Assembly: GCA_902494565.1 (NCBI GenBank)
Contig: CABUTN010000005.1
Coordinates: 1-64,000 of the forward strand
Source of the DNA: an uncultured Collinsella sp.
GTDB lineage: Bacteria; Actinomycetota; Coriobacteriia; Coriobacteriales; Coriobacteriaceae
Length of the DNA stretch: 64,000 bases
Reading direction: 5' to 3'
This document shows, piece after piece, positions 35,476 through 44,470 of this stretch (within the stretch, counting starts at the first letter, position 1; every line of letters starts with the position of its first letter). The translations under genes and the position numbers were made by a program. The notes below the pieces were generated by a model. That model was not told the DNA's origin and did no database searches. It was given only the letters and a program-made list of their open reading frames with translations.

Positions 35476-35609
35476 GGAGCCCCGGGGAGGGCAAATATAT
35501 AAGGTCGATCGCGAGTTCCGCACGAGCCGGAGAGCACTTAATGTGCTCTCCGTGCGAGTCAGGACTGTTCGAGCAGGCGACCTTATATATTTGCCCTCCC
35601 CGGGGCTCC
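35476..35609 (-). ncRNA. structured 3' element, copy 2
   Basis: Perfect 32-bp arms (35476-35507 and 35578-35609) enclose a 70-nt core. Read on the minus strand it begins 18 nt after the UPF0210 stop and carries ACAGTCCTGACTC (35568-35556), a 9-bp inner hairpin (35551-35529) and TCGTGCGGAACTC (35525-35513), exactly as in copy 1 at 14084-14219. The arms here are AT-rich in part and unrelated in sequence to copy 1, yet equally well paired. Confidence 0.6.
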
Positions 35610-35626
35610 TCGCCAGTCCCCCTCAG

Positions 35627-36991
35627 CTAGTTCTTGAGCGAGTTCAGCGGCGCCGGGAAGCGTCCGCCACGGTGGGCAAGCACGGTGCCGGCGTTGGGGT
35701 TCACCGGCATGATGGGTGCACGGCCAAACAGGCCGCCGTACTCGACGCAGTCGCCCACGCCCTTGCCGATAGCGGGAATCACGCGGACGGCCGTGGTCTT
35801 GTTGTTGATGACGCCGATGGCCATCTCGTCGGCGATGATGCCGGCGATGGTCTCGACCGGGGTGTCGCCGGGGATGGCGATCATGTCCAGGCCAACGGAG
35901 CACACGCAGGTCATGGCCTCGAGCTTCTCGAGCGAAAGCGCACCGGCCTCGACGGCGGCGATCATGCCGGCGTCCTCGGACACGGGGATGAAAGCGCCGG
36001 AGAGACCGCCCACGCTGGAACTGGCCATGACGCCGCCCTTCTTAACGGCATCGTTGAGCATGGCGAGCGCGCAGGTCGTGCCGGGGCCACCGCAGGTGCC
36101 CACGCCGATGATCTCGAGGATGCGCGCGACGGAGTCGCCGATGGCGGGCGTGGGAGCCAGCGACAGGTCGACAATGCCCTTCTCGACACCCAAGCGATGG
36201 GCGGCCTCGCGGCTCATGAGCTCGCCGGCGCGGGTGATCTTAAAGGCGGTCTGCTTGATCTTCTCGGCGACTTCCATCATCGATGCGGAATCGGGCAGCG
36301 TCTCCAGGGCTGCGGCCATAACGCCGGGGCCCGAGACGCCTACGTTGATGACGGCGTCGGCCTCGCCACCGCCGTGGACGGCGCCCGCCATAAACGGGGA
36401 GTCCTCGACCATGTTGGCAAAGCAGACAAACTTGGAGGCGCCAACGGAATCCTGGTCGGCCGTGAGCTTGGCGGCATCGATGATGGTCTGGGCGGCCATG
36501 AGCACGGCGTCCATGTTGATGCCGGCGCGCAGGCTGGCGACGTTGACGCTGGAGCAGACGCGGCTCGTGGTGGCGAGCGCCTGGGGGATGGACTGGATGA
36601 CGCGGCGGTCGGCGTCGCCGATGCCCTTCTGGACGAGTGCGGAGAAGCCGCCCAGGTAATCGATGCCGAGCGTCTCGGCCGCGCGGTCGAGGGCATGTGC
36701 GATGGGGGTGAGGTCCTCATCCTTGCAGCACGCGGCGATCTGCGCCACCGGGGTGACGGAAACGCGCTTGTTGACGATGGGGATACCGTACTCGCGCTCG
36801 AGGTTCTCGGCGGTCTCGACCAGATGCTCGGCCGTGTGCGTCACGTGGTCGTAGATTTTCGTGCACATGCGGTCGAGGTTCTCGTCACCGCAACCCATGA
36901 GCGAAACACCCATGGTGATGGTCCTGATGTCGAGGTTCTGCTCCTCAACCATGCCGCGGGTTTCCGCGATTTCTGCGGGCGTGATCGCCAT
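35627..36991 (-). CDS. UPF0210 / DUF711 (PFL-like fold) protein
   Basis: Conserved protein of unknown function (454 aa), structurally related to pyruvate formate-lyase enzymes but without the glycyl-radical site. Recognisable blocks are [14 protein letters not shown] near the start, [14 protein letters not shown], and the Gly-rich centre ([13 protein letters not shown]). The ATG at 36991 follows AGGAG. The family usually has a small ACT-domain gene (UPF0237) next to it; none is present here. It is downstream of metH, separated by a hairpin. Confidence 0.88.
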   Translation of the reverse strand: MAITPAEIAETRGMVEEQNLDIRTITMGVSLMGCGDENLDRMCTKIYDHVTHTAEHLVETAENLEREYGIPIVNKRVSVTPVAQIAACCKDEDLTPIAHALDRAAETLGIDYLGGFSALVQKGIGDADRRVIQSIPQALATTSRVCSSVNVASLRAGINMDAVLMAAQTIIDAAKLTADQDSVGASKFVCFANMVEDSPFMAGAVHGGGEADAVINVGVSGPGVMAAALETLPDSASMMEVAEKIKQTAFKITRAGELMSREAAHRLGVEKGIVDLSLAPTPAIGDSVARILEIIGVGTCGGPGTTCALAMLNDAVKKGGVMASSSVGGLSGAFIPVSEDAGMIAAVEAGALSLEKLEAMTCVCSVGLDMIAIPGDTPVETIAGIIADEMAIGVINNKTTAVRVIPAIGKGVGDCVEYGGLFGRAPIMPVNPNAGTVLAHRGGRFPAPLNSLKN

Positions 36992-37036
36992 CCTTGCGCT
37001 CCTATCTGCCAAAACGAGCATAGTCTTATCTATTCT

Positions 37037-37074
37037 AACGTGCCGCACGTGCCAAGTGGCGCATGCGGCACGTT
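37037..37074 (-). terminator. hairpin between metH and the UPF0210 gene
   Basis: 11-bp perfect stem AACGTGCCGCA / TGCGGCACGTT with a 16-nt loop, after the metH stop on the minus strand. No clear T-run, so termination may be partial. Confidence 0.5.
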
Positions 37075-37099
37075 TTGGTGCTCGGTTGTTTCCGTTGTG

Positions 37100-39658
37100 T
37101 TACTGCCCAAAGACCTCTTCGGCGATACGAGCGCTTTCGGCGGCATCCTTGGCGTAGTAGTCCGCGCCGATCTGCTTGGCGTATTCGGGGGTGAGTACGG
37201 CGCCGCCCACGATGATCTTGACGCCCGGAACCTCGGCATGGAGCAGCTTGATGGTCTCCTCCATGGCGACGACCGTGGTGGTCATAAGCGCCGAGAGGCC
37301 GACGAGTTTGATATCGCGCTCCTTGACGGTCTTGAGTACCTCCTGCGGATCGACGTCGCGGCCTAGGTCAAAGACGGTGTAGCCGTAGTTATCGAGCAGC
37401 ATCTTGACGATGTTCTTGCCAATGTCGTGGATGTCGCCCTTGACGGTGGCCACGCAGATCTTGCCCTTGTCGGCGATCTCGCCGGCGGGCATCAGGCGCT
37501 TGATGGTGTCGAAGCCCACGCGCGCGGCCTCGGCCGAGGCCATGAGCTGCGGTAAGAAGAACTTTCCCTGGTCAAAGAGGACGCCAACCTCGTCGAGGGC
37601 GGGGATAAAGTGATTGTTGATGAGGTCCATAGCGTCGTGGTCTGTCAGCAGACGCTCGGTCTCGGCAGCGATCTCGCCTTTGCGGCCCGAGACGACCATT
37701 CGACGAATCGGGTCGTCGTTGCCGTCAGTGCCGGCGGTGCCAGCAGCAGGCGCGGCATCACTCGATGCGGCCTGAGCCGCTGCCGGGTTGGCGGCGATCT
37801 TGTACGGATCGGTCCAGCCGGCATAGCGCTCGATGTATCCGGTCGAGCCCTCGTCTTCAACGCTCAGGACGCGATAGCTGTAGACGGTGTCCATAAAGCG
37901 CTTGGAACCCGGGTTCATGATGGGGGCGTCCAGGCCCGCGCCAAAGGCGGCGGCCAAAAAGACCGAACCCAGCAGCGGGCGGGCAGGCAGGCCAAAGCTG
38001 ATGTTCGATACGCCGAGCGCGCATTTGACGCCCAAGCGCTCCTTGCACAGGGACATGGCGCGCAGGATCTGCTCGGCCTGGCGCTGGTTGGTCGAGGCGG
38101 TCATGACCAGGCAGTCGATGAGGATGCGGTCCGATCCGATTCCGTAGCGGGCAGCCTCGGCCACGATGCGCTCGGCGATGTCGAAGCGAGCCTCGGCGGT
38201 ATCGGGGATGCCGCCTTCGTCGAGTGTAAGGCCGACAACGTTGGTGCCGTAGTGAGCGACCAGCGGAAAGATCTCATCCATGATCTGCTGCTTGCCATTG
38301 ACCGAGTTGATGATGGGCTTGCCGGCATAGCGGCGTACGGCGGCCTCGACAGCTGCGGGGTCGGTGGAGTCGATCTGCAGCGGCAGGAGCGTGGAGCCCT
38401 GGAGCTGTTCGGTCGCCTGTTGGATGATCTTGACCTCGTCGATCTCGGGCAGGCCCACGTTGACGTCCAGGATGTCGGCGCCCTGCTCCTGCTGGCTGAT
38501 GCCCTGGCTCACCACGTAGTCCAGATCGCCGTCGCGCAGGGCCTGCTGCAGGCGCTTTTTGCCGGTGGGGTTGATGCGCTCGCCGATGACGGCGATTTTG
38601 TGGCCATCGCAGGGGAGGTCCACGACCGTTTGGGCGCTCGTGACCGACATGCTGGGCTTGCGGCGGCGCGGGCTGGGCGTGTGGTTATCGATAAGCGTGC
38701 ACAGCGCTGCCATGTGCGCCGGCGTGGTGCCGCAGCAGCCGCCCACGACGCTCACGCCGTCGGCGATCATGCCGGCGACGGCCTCGGCGTACTCGGGTGC
38801 CTGGATATCAAAGACGGTGTTGCCGTCGTCGTCCACATGGGGGAGTCCCGCATTGGCCTGCACCATAACGGGTTTGTCGGTAACGGTGAGCATACGTGCG
38901 GCGAGTCCTCGGAGCTCGGCCGGTCCCTGGCTGCAGTTGATGCCCAAAACGTCGGCGCCGATGGCGTCGAGCGTGATGGCGGCGACCTCGGGGCTCGTTC
39001 CCAGGAAGGTGCGACCGTCTTCCTCGAAAGTCATGGTGGCAAAGACGGGCAGGTCGGAGTTTTCGCGGCAGGCGAGGACGGCCGCCTTGATCTCGGCAAG
39101 GTCGGTCATGGTTTCGATAATAAAGAGGTCCACACCCGCGGCGACGCCAGCGCGCACTTCCTCGGCAAAAAGGTCGTAGGCCTCGTCAAAGCTGAGGGTG
39201 CCTAAGGGACGAAGCAGCGCGCCGATGGGGCCGATATCGCCGGCGACGTAGCGGGCGCCGGCCTCGCGGGCGCAGGTGACGGCCGCGGCAAAGACGTCTG
39301 CCACGGTGGCAGCACCGTCGAGCTTGTGGGCGTTGGCGCCAAAGGTGTTGGCGGTGATCACGTCACAGCCAGCCTCGACATATTGACGTTGGATATCGGT
39401 GATAACCTGGGGCTCCTCAAAGTTGAGCAGCTCGGGCAGGGCGCCGGCCTTCATGCCGGCCGCTTGCAACATGGTGCCCATGCCGCCGTCGAACAGCAGG
39501 TGTCCCGTGCCCTCGATGGCCGCACGCAGGCGATCGTCCTTAATGCGCAGATCGTCGATCGTGCGCGTCTTGTATGTGGCACCGTTGCGACGTGCGGCAT
39601 CAACGGGTGCCGCCAATGCAGCGCCGTCAGAATCATGAGTGATAAGCGGAGTAAACAT
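37100..39658 (-). CDS. metH: cobalamin-dependent methionine synthase (without reactivation domain)
   Basis: Methylates homocysteine with methyl-tetrahydrofolate through B12 (852 aa). In order: the homocysteine domain with zinc cysteines (INCSQG; GGCCGTTPAH), the pterin domain (from GERINPTGKK), the cap helix and the B12 domain with GDIHDIGKNIV, which carries the cobalt-binding His. The C-terminal SAM-dependent reactivation domain of E. coli MetH (over 1200 aa) is absent. A separate gene ending 9 nt upstream supplies it. AGGAG lies 6 nt before the ATG. Confidence 0.95.
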   Translation of the reverse strand: MFTPLITHDSDGAALAAPVDAARRNGATYKTRTIDDLRIKDDRLRAAIEGTGHLLFDGGMGTMLQAAGMKAGALPELLNFEEPQVITDIQRQYVEAGCDVITANTFGANAHKLDGAATVADVFAAAVTCAREAGARYVAGDIGPIGALLRPLGTLSFDEAYDLFAEEVRAGVAAGVDLFIIETMTDLAEIKAAVLACRENSDLPVFATMTFEEDGRTFLGTSPEVAAITLDAIGADVLGINCSQGPAELRGLAARMLTVTDKPVMVQANAGLPHVDDDGNTVFDIQAPEYAEAVAGMIADGVSVVGGCCGTTPAHMAALCTLIDNHTPSPRRRKPSMSVTSAQTVVDLPCDGHKIAVIGERINPTGKKRLQQALRDGDLDYVVSQGISQQEQGADILDVNVGLPEIDEVKIIQQATEQLQGSTLLPLQIDSTDPAAVEAAVRRYAGKPIINSVNGKQQIMDEIFPLVAHYGTNVVGLTLDEGGIPDTAEARFDIAERIVAEAARYGIGSDRILIDCLVMTASTNQRQAEQILRAMSLCKERLGVKCALGVSNISFGLPARPLLGSVFLAAAFGAGLDAPIMNPGSKRFMDTVYSYRVLSVEDEGSTGYIERYAGWTDPYKIAANPAAAQAASSDAAPAAGTAGTDGNDDPIRRMVVSGRKGEIAAETERLLTDHDAMDLINNHFIPALDEVGVLFDQGKFFLPQLMASAEAARVGFDTIKRLMPAGEIADKGKICVATVKGDIHDIGKNIVKMLLDNYGYTVFDLGRDVDPQEVLKTVKERDIKLVGLSALMTTTVVAMEETIKLLHAEVPGVKIIVGGAVLTPEYAKQIGADYYAKDAAESARIAEEVFGQ

Positions 39659-39667
39659 CGAGGGCTC

Positions 39668-40456
39668 CTAATGGCTGGAATAGCAGGTGGTGTGGGCGGC
39701 GCGGAAGCGGCAGTGCTCGCGCATGCGGCAGATATTGCAGGTTGGGCGGCTCTGGGCGTCGTGGACTTCGCCGTCGAATAGGCCGATCACCGCGGTCACG
39801 CTTTTGGTGGGCATGAGCAGACTGGTGGGTGTGACGGTAAGCCCGATGAGCCGCGTGGCGTTGAGCGCATTGACGATCGAGCGCTGGGCCGAGAGCGGGC
39901 AGTCGCCGTAGCCGGGACTAAAGCGCCAGTTGCCGGCGAGCCCATGAACGGCGGCGTCCGTCTTGACCTGCTGGTCCATTTGCTCAACGGCGGCTTCCAC
40001 GTAGGCGGAGCACGCGGCGTCGAGCACGGCGCCCTCCAGGGGATGTTGGGCTCCCGTGGTGCGCAGGCGACGCTCGGCGTCCATGCCGAGGGTGCATGCC
40101 ATGAGCGCGGCAAAGCGGGCATCTTTGAGATGTCGATAGATATCGCGACCTCGCAGCTCAACGTTGGTGCCGACCAAGCGAATGCAAGGCTCACTTTGTT
40201 CGTCCACGCCCGTGGCATCGACGGCAAATACGCGGCGCACGCCACGGGGCTCAATGTCAAGTTCCAGACGCTCGACCACAAGCTCAATACGCTGCGACAG
40301 CTCGGGCTCAATCTGCTGGCCGCCGTAACCCAGATACCGCAGCATCTCGGCACGGTCGACACGGGGATGGTGCGCAGCATCGACACGGTAAAGCGCCGGC
40401 GACGCAAGGTCGGCCGGCACTTCGACAGCGGTTGTATCGATGTGCGGTTTTTCCAT
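39668..40456 (-). CDS. stand-alone methionine synthase activation protein
   Basis: A 262-residue protein resembling the SAM-binding reactivation domain of MetH, here a separate polypeptide. It should reduce and remethylate the B12 of the short MetH when it becomes oxidised. YLGYGGQQIEPELSQRI, the core FSPGYGDCPLS and a C-terminal cysteine group (CNICRMREHC) are visible. The cysteine group could bind a metal or Fe-S centre. The start codon overlaps the metF stop by one base, so it is translationally coupled. The long frame extending upstream to 40765 overlaps metF and is not coding. Confidence 0.85.
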   Translation of the reverse strand: MEKPHIDTTAVEVPADLASPALYRVDAAHHPRVDRAEMLRYLGYGGQQIEPELSQRIELVVERLELDIEPRGVRRVFAVDATGVDEQSEPCIRLVGTNVELRGRDIYRHLKDARFAALMACTLGMDAERRLRTTGAQHPLEGAVLDAACSAYVEAAVEQMDQQVKTDAAVHGLAGNWRFSPGYGDCPLSAQRSIVNALNATRLIGLTVTPTSLLMPTKSVTAVIGLFDGEVHDAQSRPTCNICRMREHCRFRAAHTTCYSSH

Positions 40457-41328
40457 TACCCCAGGCGCTCCATAATGGTCGCGGCGATCGCAGGACGGTT
40501 CATAGTGTACAGGTGCAGGCCGTCGGCGCCGTGCTCCTTGAGGTCGCAAAGCTGGCGGGCGGCATAATCTACACCGGCTGCCTGCAGGCTCTCGGGGTCG
40601 TTCTCGTACTTGGCGAGAATCTTGATGACGGGGGAGGGCAGCGACGCGCCGCACATAAAGACCATGCGGCTGATCTGCGACTTGCCCATAAACGGCATGA
40701 TGCCCGCGGTAATGGGCACGGTGATACCGGCCTTGTCGGCAAGCTCGCGGAAGCGATAGAAGCACTCGTTATCAAAGAAGAGCTGTGTCACAAAGAAGCT
40801 CGCGCCGGCGTCTTGCTTTTGCTTGAGGTGCTCGACCGAGAGGTTAAGATCCTCGCAAGCAATGTGGCCCTCGGGGTAGGCTGCGGCGCCCACGCAAAAG
40901 CCAGCGTCGACGAGCTCGGGGATGAGGTCACGGGCGTAGGCGTAGTCGGAGGCGGGCTTGTCGTCCTCGGTCGCGCCAGCGGGAAGATCACCGCGCAGGG
41001 CCAGCACATTTTCTACGCCGGCGGAGCGGTATTCGTCGACCTTGGCGACAATATCGGCATGCGTGCGGCCAACACAGGTGAGGTGCGCCACCGAGGGTGT
41101 ATCGAATTCGCTCGTAATCATATGCGCGATGGGGGCGGTGGTGGCACCGTTGCCCGAGCCGCCGGCCGAGCAGGTGACCGAGACAAAGCTCGGCGAAAGC
41201 TTGCACAGATTGCCTGCCACCTCGCGAGCCGTGTCGAGGGTCAGCTCGCCCTTGGGCGGGAACATCTCAAACGAAATGGGCGCGGTGCCCTGGGATGCTG
41301 CCTGCTTAAAAACCTCGTCGACGCGCAT
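40456..41328 (-). CDS. metF: methylenetetrahydrofolate reductase
   Basis: Makes methyl-tetrahydrofolate, the MetH co-substrate (290 aa). PISFEMFPPKG and SVTCSAGGSGNG at the N-terminus and the flavin-binding GDLPAG region mark the family. The ATG at 41328 follows AAGGAG. First gene of a metF - activation protein - metH block that runs from methyl group formation to transfer. Confidence 0.95.
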   Translation of the reverse strand: MRVDEVFKQAASQGTAPISFEMFPPKGELTLDTAREVAGNLCKLSPSFVSVTCSAGGSGNGATTAPIAHMITSEFDTPSVAHLTCVGRTHADIVAKVDEYRSAGVENVLALRGDLPAGATEDDKPASDYAYARDLIPELVDAGFCVGAAAYPEGHIACEDLNLSVEHLKQKQDAGASFFVTQLFFDNECFYRFRELADKAGITVPITAGIMPFMGKSQISRMVFMCGASLPSPVIKILAKYENDPESLQAAGVDYAARQLCDLKEHGADGLHLYTMNRPAIAATIMERLG

Positions 41329-41757
41329 ATCGTGCTCCTTTAGATGCCTAGGTGCGATGTTTTGTTGCAAGGATTCTACAGCACGACCGCGCTAAGGTGG
41401 AGTTTCTCTCGCGATTTGGTGATACCAATCGAAAACGCTTCGCTATCGGTACTTCCTATAACAGGGCGGTCAATCTAGGATGGGGCTATATATTGAATGG
41501 TATCTGATGCGAAATACCAGTTAATAGAGCCCCGTTCCCAATTGACTACCCTTAAACCATGCGGAGAGGTCTGCAATTTATACAGTTGATTGGCTGTTGA
41601 GGGTGGCAACATCGCCGCGATGCGGTAACCTCATTGATTGGTTTCGCGACGGCAACATAACGGTAATGTCGCGGAAACACGGCGAGTCTAAGCTATGACT
41701 CGTTCGTTAGTAATCAACACCGCTTCTCACGCGGTGCCGATACGAAGGGAGTTCCGT
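41329..41757. other. divergent control region between metF and glutamine synthetase
   Basis: About 430 bp of lower GC with no gene. On the glutamine synthetase side an imperfect inverted repeat runs from GTTTCGCGAC (41641) to GTCGCGGAAAC (41668-41678). It contains GTAAT-N6-GAAAC (41663-41678), reminiscent of actinobacterial GlnR boxes. I found no riboswitch of a class I know on the metF side. Confidence 0.35.
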
Positions 41758-43845
41758 ATGGCCGAACTTACTGACCGCTTCGGGACCATGGTGTTCTCTG
41801 AGGAAGTCATGAAGGACTACCTCCCCAAGGACATTTGGAAGCGCCTTGCTGCAACCCTCGAGGGCGGTGAGCCGCTCGACCTGGACGTGGCCAACGCCGT
41901 TGCCCATGCCATGAAGGTCTGGGCCATCTCCAAGGGCGCGACGCACTACGCGCACTGGTTCCAGCCGCTTTCGGGCATTACTTCCGAGAAGCACGACAGC
42001 TTCCTCGAACCCAATCACGACGGCACCGCCATTACCAAGTTTACGGGCAAGAACCTCATCCAGGGCGAGCCCGATGCCTCGAGCTTCCCCAACGGCGGCC
42101 TGCGTGCCACCTTCGAGGCCCGTGGCTACACCGCTTGGGACCCCACCAGCCCCGCCTTTATCAAGGACGATGTCCTGTGCATCCCCACGGCTTTCTGCTC
42201 CTACACGGGCGAGGCCCTGGACAAGAAGACCCCGCTGCTGCGCTCCATGACCGCGCTCTCGCGTGAGTCCAAGCGCGTTTTGGCGCTGTTTGGCAAGACC
42301 CCCAAGAAGGTCGTTCCTTCCGTGGGCGACGAGCAGGAGTACTTCCTGATCAAGAAGGACGCCTACCGCAAGCGCAAGGACCTGGTCATCACCGGCCGCA
42401 CCCTCTTTGGTGCTGCTCCCTGCAAGGGCCAGGAGCTCGAGGAGCACTACTTTGGCGCTATCCGCCCCACCGTCTCGGCCTATATGAAGGATCTGGACGA
42501 TGAACTGTGGGCGCTTGGCATTCCCGCCAAGACCAAGCACAACGAGGTTGCTCCCTGCCAGCATGAGCTCGCCCCCGTCTATGGCGAAGTCAACGAGGCC
42601 ATCGACCAGAATCTGGTCATGATGGAGAAGATGAAGCTCATCGCCTCCCGCCACGACTTGGTCTGCCTGCTGCACGAGAAGCCCTTTGAGGGCATCAATG
42701 GTTCGGGCAAGCACAACAACTGGTCGCTTGGCACCGAGTCCGAGAATCTGCTCGATCCGGGCGACACCCCGCTCGACAACCTGCAGTTCATTGTTTTCCT
42801 CACCGCGGTGATCGAGGCCGTCGATAACTATCAGGAGCTCCTGCGTGCCTCTGTTGCCTCGGCCGGCAACGACCATCGTCTGGGCGCCAACGAGGCTCCT
42901 CCGGCGATTATGTCCATCTTCCTGGGCGACCAGCTTACCGAGGTCGTCGAGAAGATCATCGATGGCAAGGCTTCCGTCCATGCCACGCGCGGCGTGCTCG
43001 ACTTGGGCGCCGATACCCTGCCCAAGCTGATGCAGGACAACACCGACCGTAACCGCACCTCCCCGTTTGCCTTCACCGGCAACAAGTTCGAGTTCCGTGC
43101 CTGCGGCTCCGAGCAGAACGTCTCCGACTCCAACCTGGTGCTCGATGCCGCCGTGGCCAAGTCGCTCAAGTCCTTCGCCGACGCGCTTGAGGGTACGCCC
43201 GAGGATGAGTTCCAGGACGCTGCGCTCGAGTACTGCAAGAAGGTCCTGACCGACCACCAGCGCATCCTGTTCTCCGGTGACGGCTACTCCGACGAGTGGC
43301 CTGTCGAGGCCGAGAAGCGCGGCCTTGCCAACAACAAGACCACGGCCGACGCCCTGCCCGCCTTTGTTTCCGATAAGGCCATTGCGCTCTTTGAGGAGAC
43401 GGGTGTCCTGACCAAGGCCGAGGCCCAGTGCCGCTACGACTGCAAGCTCGAGAAGTACAACAAGCTCATGAACATCGAGGCCACCACGATGGTTCGCGAG
43501 GCGCGTCGTACCTATCGCCCGGTCATTACTGCCTATGCCACCAAGGTCGCTAAGGGCCTTGAGACTATTCGTGCCGCCGGTGCTGAGGCCGCCATGCAGT
43601 GCGAGCAGAACACGCTCAACAAGCTCTGCAACGGTATCACCGCCATCAACGACTCCATCAAGGCGCTCGACGCCGTGCATCAGAAGGCCGAGGGCCTCGA
43701 TGGTCAGGAGCAGGCCAACGTGTACGCGCACGAGGTCGTTCCCGCAATGGATGCGCTGCGTGCCGCCGTGGACGCCATGGAGGAGATCGTGGCAGCCGAC
43801 TACTGGCCGGTCCCGACCTACGACGACATCCTGTTCTACGTGTAG
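41758..43845 (+). CDS. type III glutamine synthetase
   Basis: ATP-dependent ammonium assimilation into glutamine (695 aa). Length and sequence fit the GSIII (GlnN) class of anaerobes. [31 protein letters not shown] and [11 protein letters not shown] are active-site blocks. The ATG at 41758 follows GAAGGGAG; the frame opens further upstream but without a better start. Transcribed alone and closed by a terminator. Confidence 0.93.
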   Translation: MAELTDRFGTMVFSEEVMKDYLPKDIWKRLAATLEGGEPLDLDVANAVAHAMKVWAISKGATHYAHWFQPLSGITSEKHDSFLEPNHDGTAITKFTGKNLIQGEPDASSFPNGGLRATFEARGYTAWDPTSPAFIKDDVLCIPTAFCSYTGEALDKKTPLLRSMTALSRESKRVLALFGKTPKKVVPSVGDEQEYFLIKKDAYRKRKDLVITGRTLFGAAPCKGQELEEHYFGAIRPTVSAYMKDLDDELWALGIPAKTKHNEVAPCQHELAPVYGEVNEAIDQNLVMMEKMKLIASRHDLVCLLHEKPFEGINGSGKHNNWSLGTESENLLDPGDTPLDNLQFIVFLTAVIEAVDNYQELLRASVASAGNDHRLGANEAPPAIMSIFLGDQLTEVVEKIIDGKASVHATRGVLDLGADTLPKLMQDNTDRNRTSPFAFTGNKFEFRACGSEQNVSDSNLVLDAAVAKSLKSFADALEGTPEDEFQDAALEYCKKVLTDHQRILFSGDGYSDEWPVEAEKRGLANNKTTADALPAFVSDKAIALFEETGVLTKAEAQCRYDCKLEKYNKLMNIEATTMVREARRTYRPVITAYATKVAKGLETIRAAGAEAAMQCEQNTLNKLCNGITAINDSIKALDAVHQKAEGLDGQEQANVYAHEVVPAMDALRAAVDAMEEIVAADYWPVPTYDDILFYV

Positions 43846-43875
43846 GGCATAGCCAACATATCGTCACGGTATTAA

Positions 43876-43908
43876 GCCGGGGTCCGCATCGCGCGGCCCC
43901 CGGCTTTT
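43876..43908 (+). terminator. terminator after glutamine synthetase
   Basis: GCCGGGG / CCCCGGC stem with inner CCGC/GCGG, followed by TTTTTG. Confidence 0.85.
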
Positions 43909-43971
43909 TGATTGCGAAGGACGTTTAGGAGTCCGTTTTGCAACTGATTCGCCCACGTAATAAGGGGCCGT

Positions 43972-44186
43972 GGGCAAAAAACGTCAAATATGAGTACTGT
44001 CACAAGTCCTGTAGCATTATCTTTTTGCAAAATATGCAGTATTACGCAACATATGTCCAAGTACTTAGCTGATAAACGCCTGCAATTCTTTCGCCGTAGG
44101 ACCCCTGGCGTCTAAATCGCCTTCTGATGGCATGAAATCGCTGTAACTAAAATGGTAACAGTACTCATATTTGCCATTTTTTGACC
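43972..44186. mobile_element. MITE-like element with 29-bp terminal inverted repeats
   Basis: Left arm 43972-44000 and right arm 44158-44186 match at about 25 of 29 positions as inverted repeats, with a perfect inner 15 bp (AAATATGAGTACTGT). The 157-bp interior is AT-rich, has no gene and differs in composition from both flanks. It lies between the glutamine synthetase terminator and a tRNA gene, a typical landing site for small elements. A target-site duplication is not obvious. Confidence 0.5.
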
Positions 44187-44204
44187 ACAGGCCTTGCGAT
44201 GATG

Positions 44205-44246
44205 CCGGGATCCGCACCCTGTCGGGTTCGAATCCCGGCGTTGGGG
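44205..44246 (+). pseudogene. tRNA 3'-end remnant
   Basis: TCGGGTTCGAATCCCGGC is a clear T-arm followed by GTTGGGG, like a tRNA acceptor strand. No matching 5' half lies upstream. It faces the intact tRNA-Glu, whose T-arm is nearly the same. Possibly an attachment-site remnant. Confidence 0.45.
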
Positions 44247-44248
44247 AA

Positions 44249-44281
44249 GAAAAAAGCCCGCTACCGAATTGGTAACGGGCT
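44249..44281 (-). terminator. terminator of tRNA-Glu
   Basis: On the minus strand AGCCCGTTACC pairs with GGTAGCGGGCT around AATTC, followed by TTTTTTC. Lies 16 nt after the tRNA. Confidence 0.85.
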
Positions 44282-44296
44282 GCTCAGATTCTGTGG

Positions 44297-44370
44297 TGCC
44301 CCCAGCGGGATTCGAACCCGCGATATCCACCTTGAAAGGGTGGCGTCCTTGGCCGCTAGACGATGGGGAC
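44297..44370 (-). tRNA. tRNA-Glu (TTC)
   Basis: A 74-nt cloverleaf on the minus strand. The acceptor GTCCCCA pairs with TGGGGGC plus discriminator A. Anticodon stem CCACC/GGTGG with loop CTTTCAA gives anticodon TTC. T-arm GCGGGTTCGAATCCCGC. CCA is not encoded. Confidence 0.95.
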
Positions 44371-44430
44371 AGCGGGAAAGAGTATAGCAGACTTTTTTAG
44401 TCGTTCACATATCGTTGGCAAACTGAAAAA

Positions 44431-44463
44431 CCACCACAAAGGTGCCTGTCCCCTTTGTGGTGG
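44431..44463. repeat. REP-like palindrome, copy C
   Basis: CCACCACAAAGG, TGCCTGTCC, CCTTTGTGGTGG: a perfect 12-bp inverted repeat. Same family as 10206-10238 in the opposite orientation. It sits 7 bp after the MurT-GatD stop and may terminate that transcript. Confidence 0.8.
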
Positions 44464-44470
44464 TGGGGCG

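Noticed and set aside
39668..40765. 365-residue version of the MetH activation protein
   Set aside because: The first 100 residues overlap metF in another frame and are Arg/His-rich nonsense; the start overlapping the metF stop fits better.
41329..41694. SAM or B12 riboswitch upstream of metF
   Set aside because: No SAM-I or cobalamin-box sequence could be found on the minus strand.
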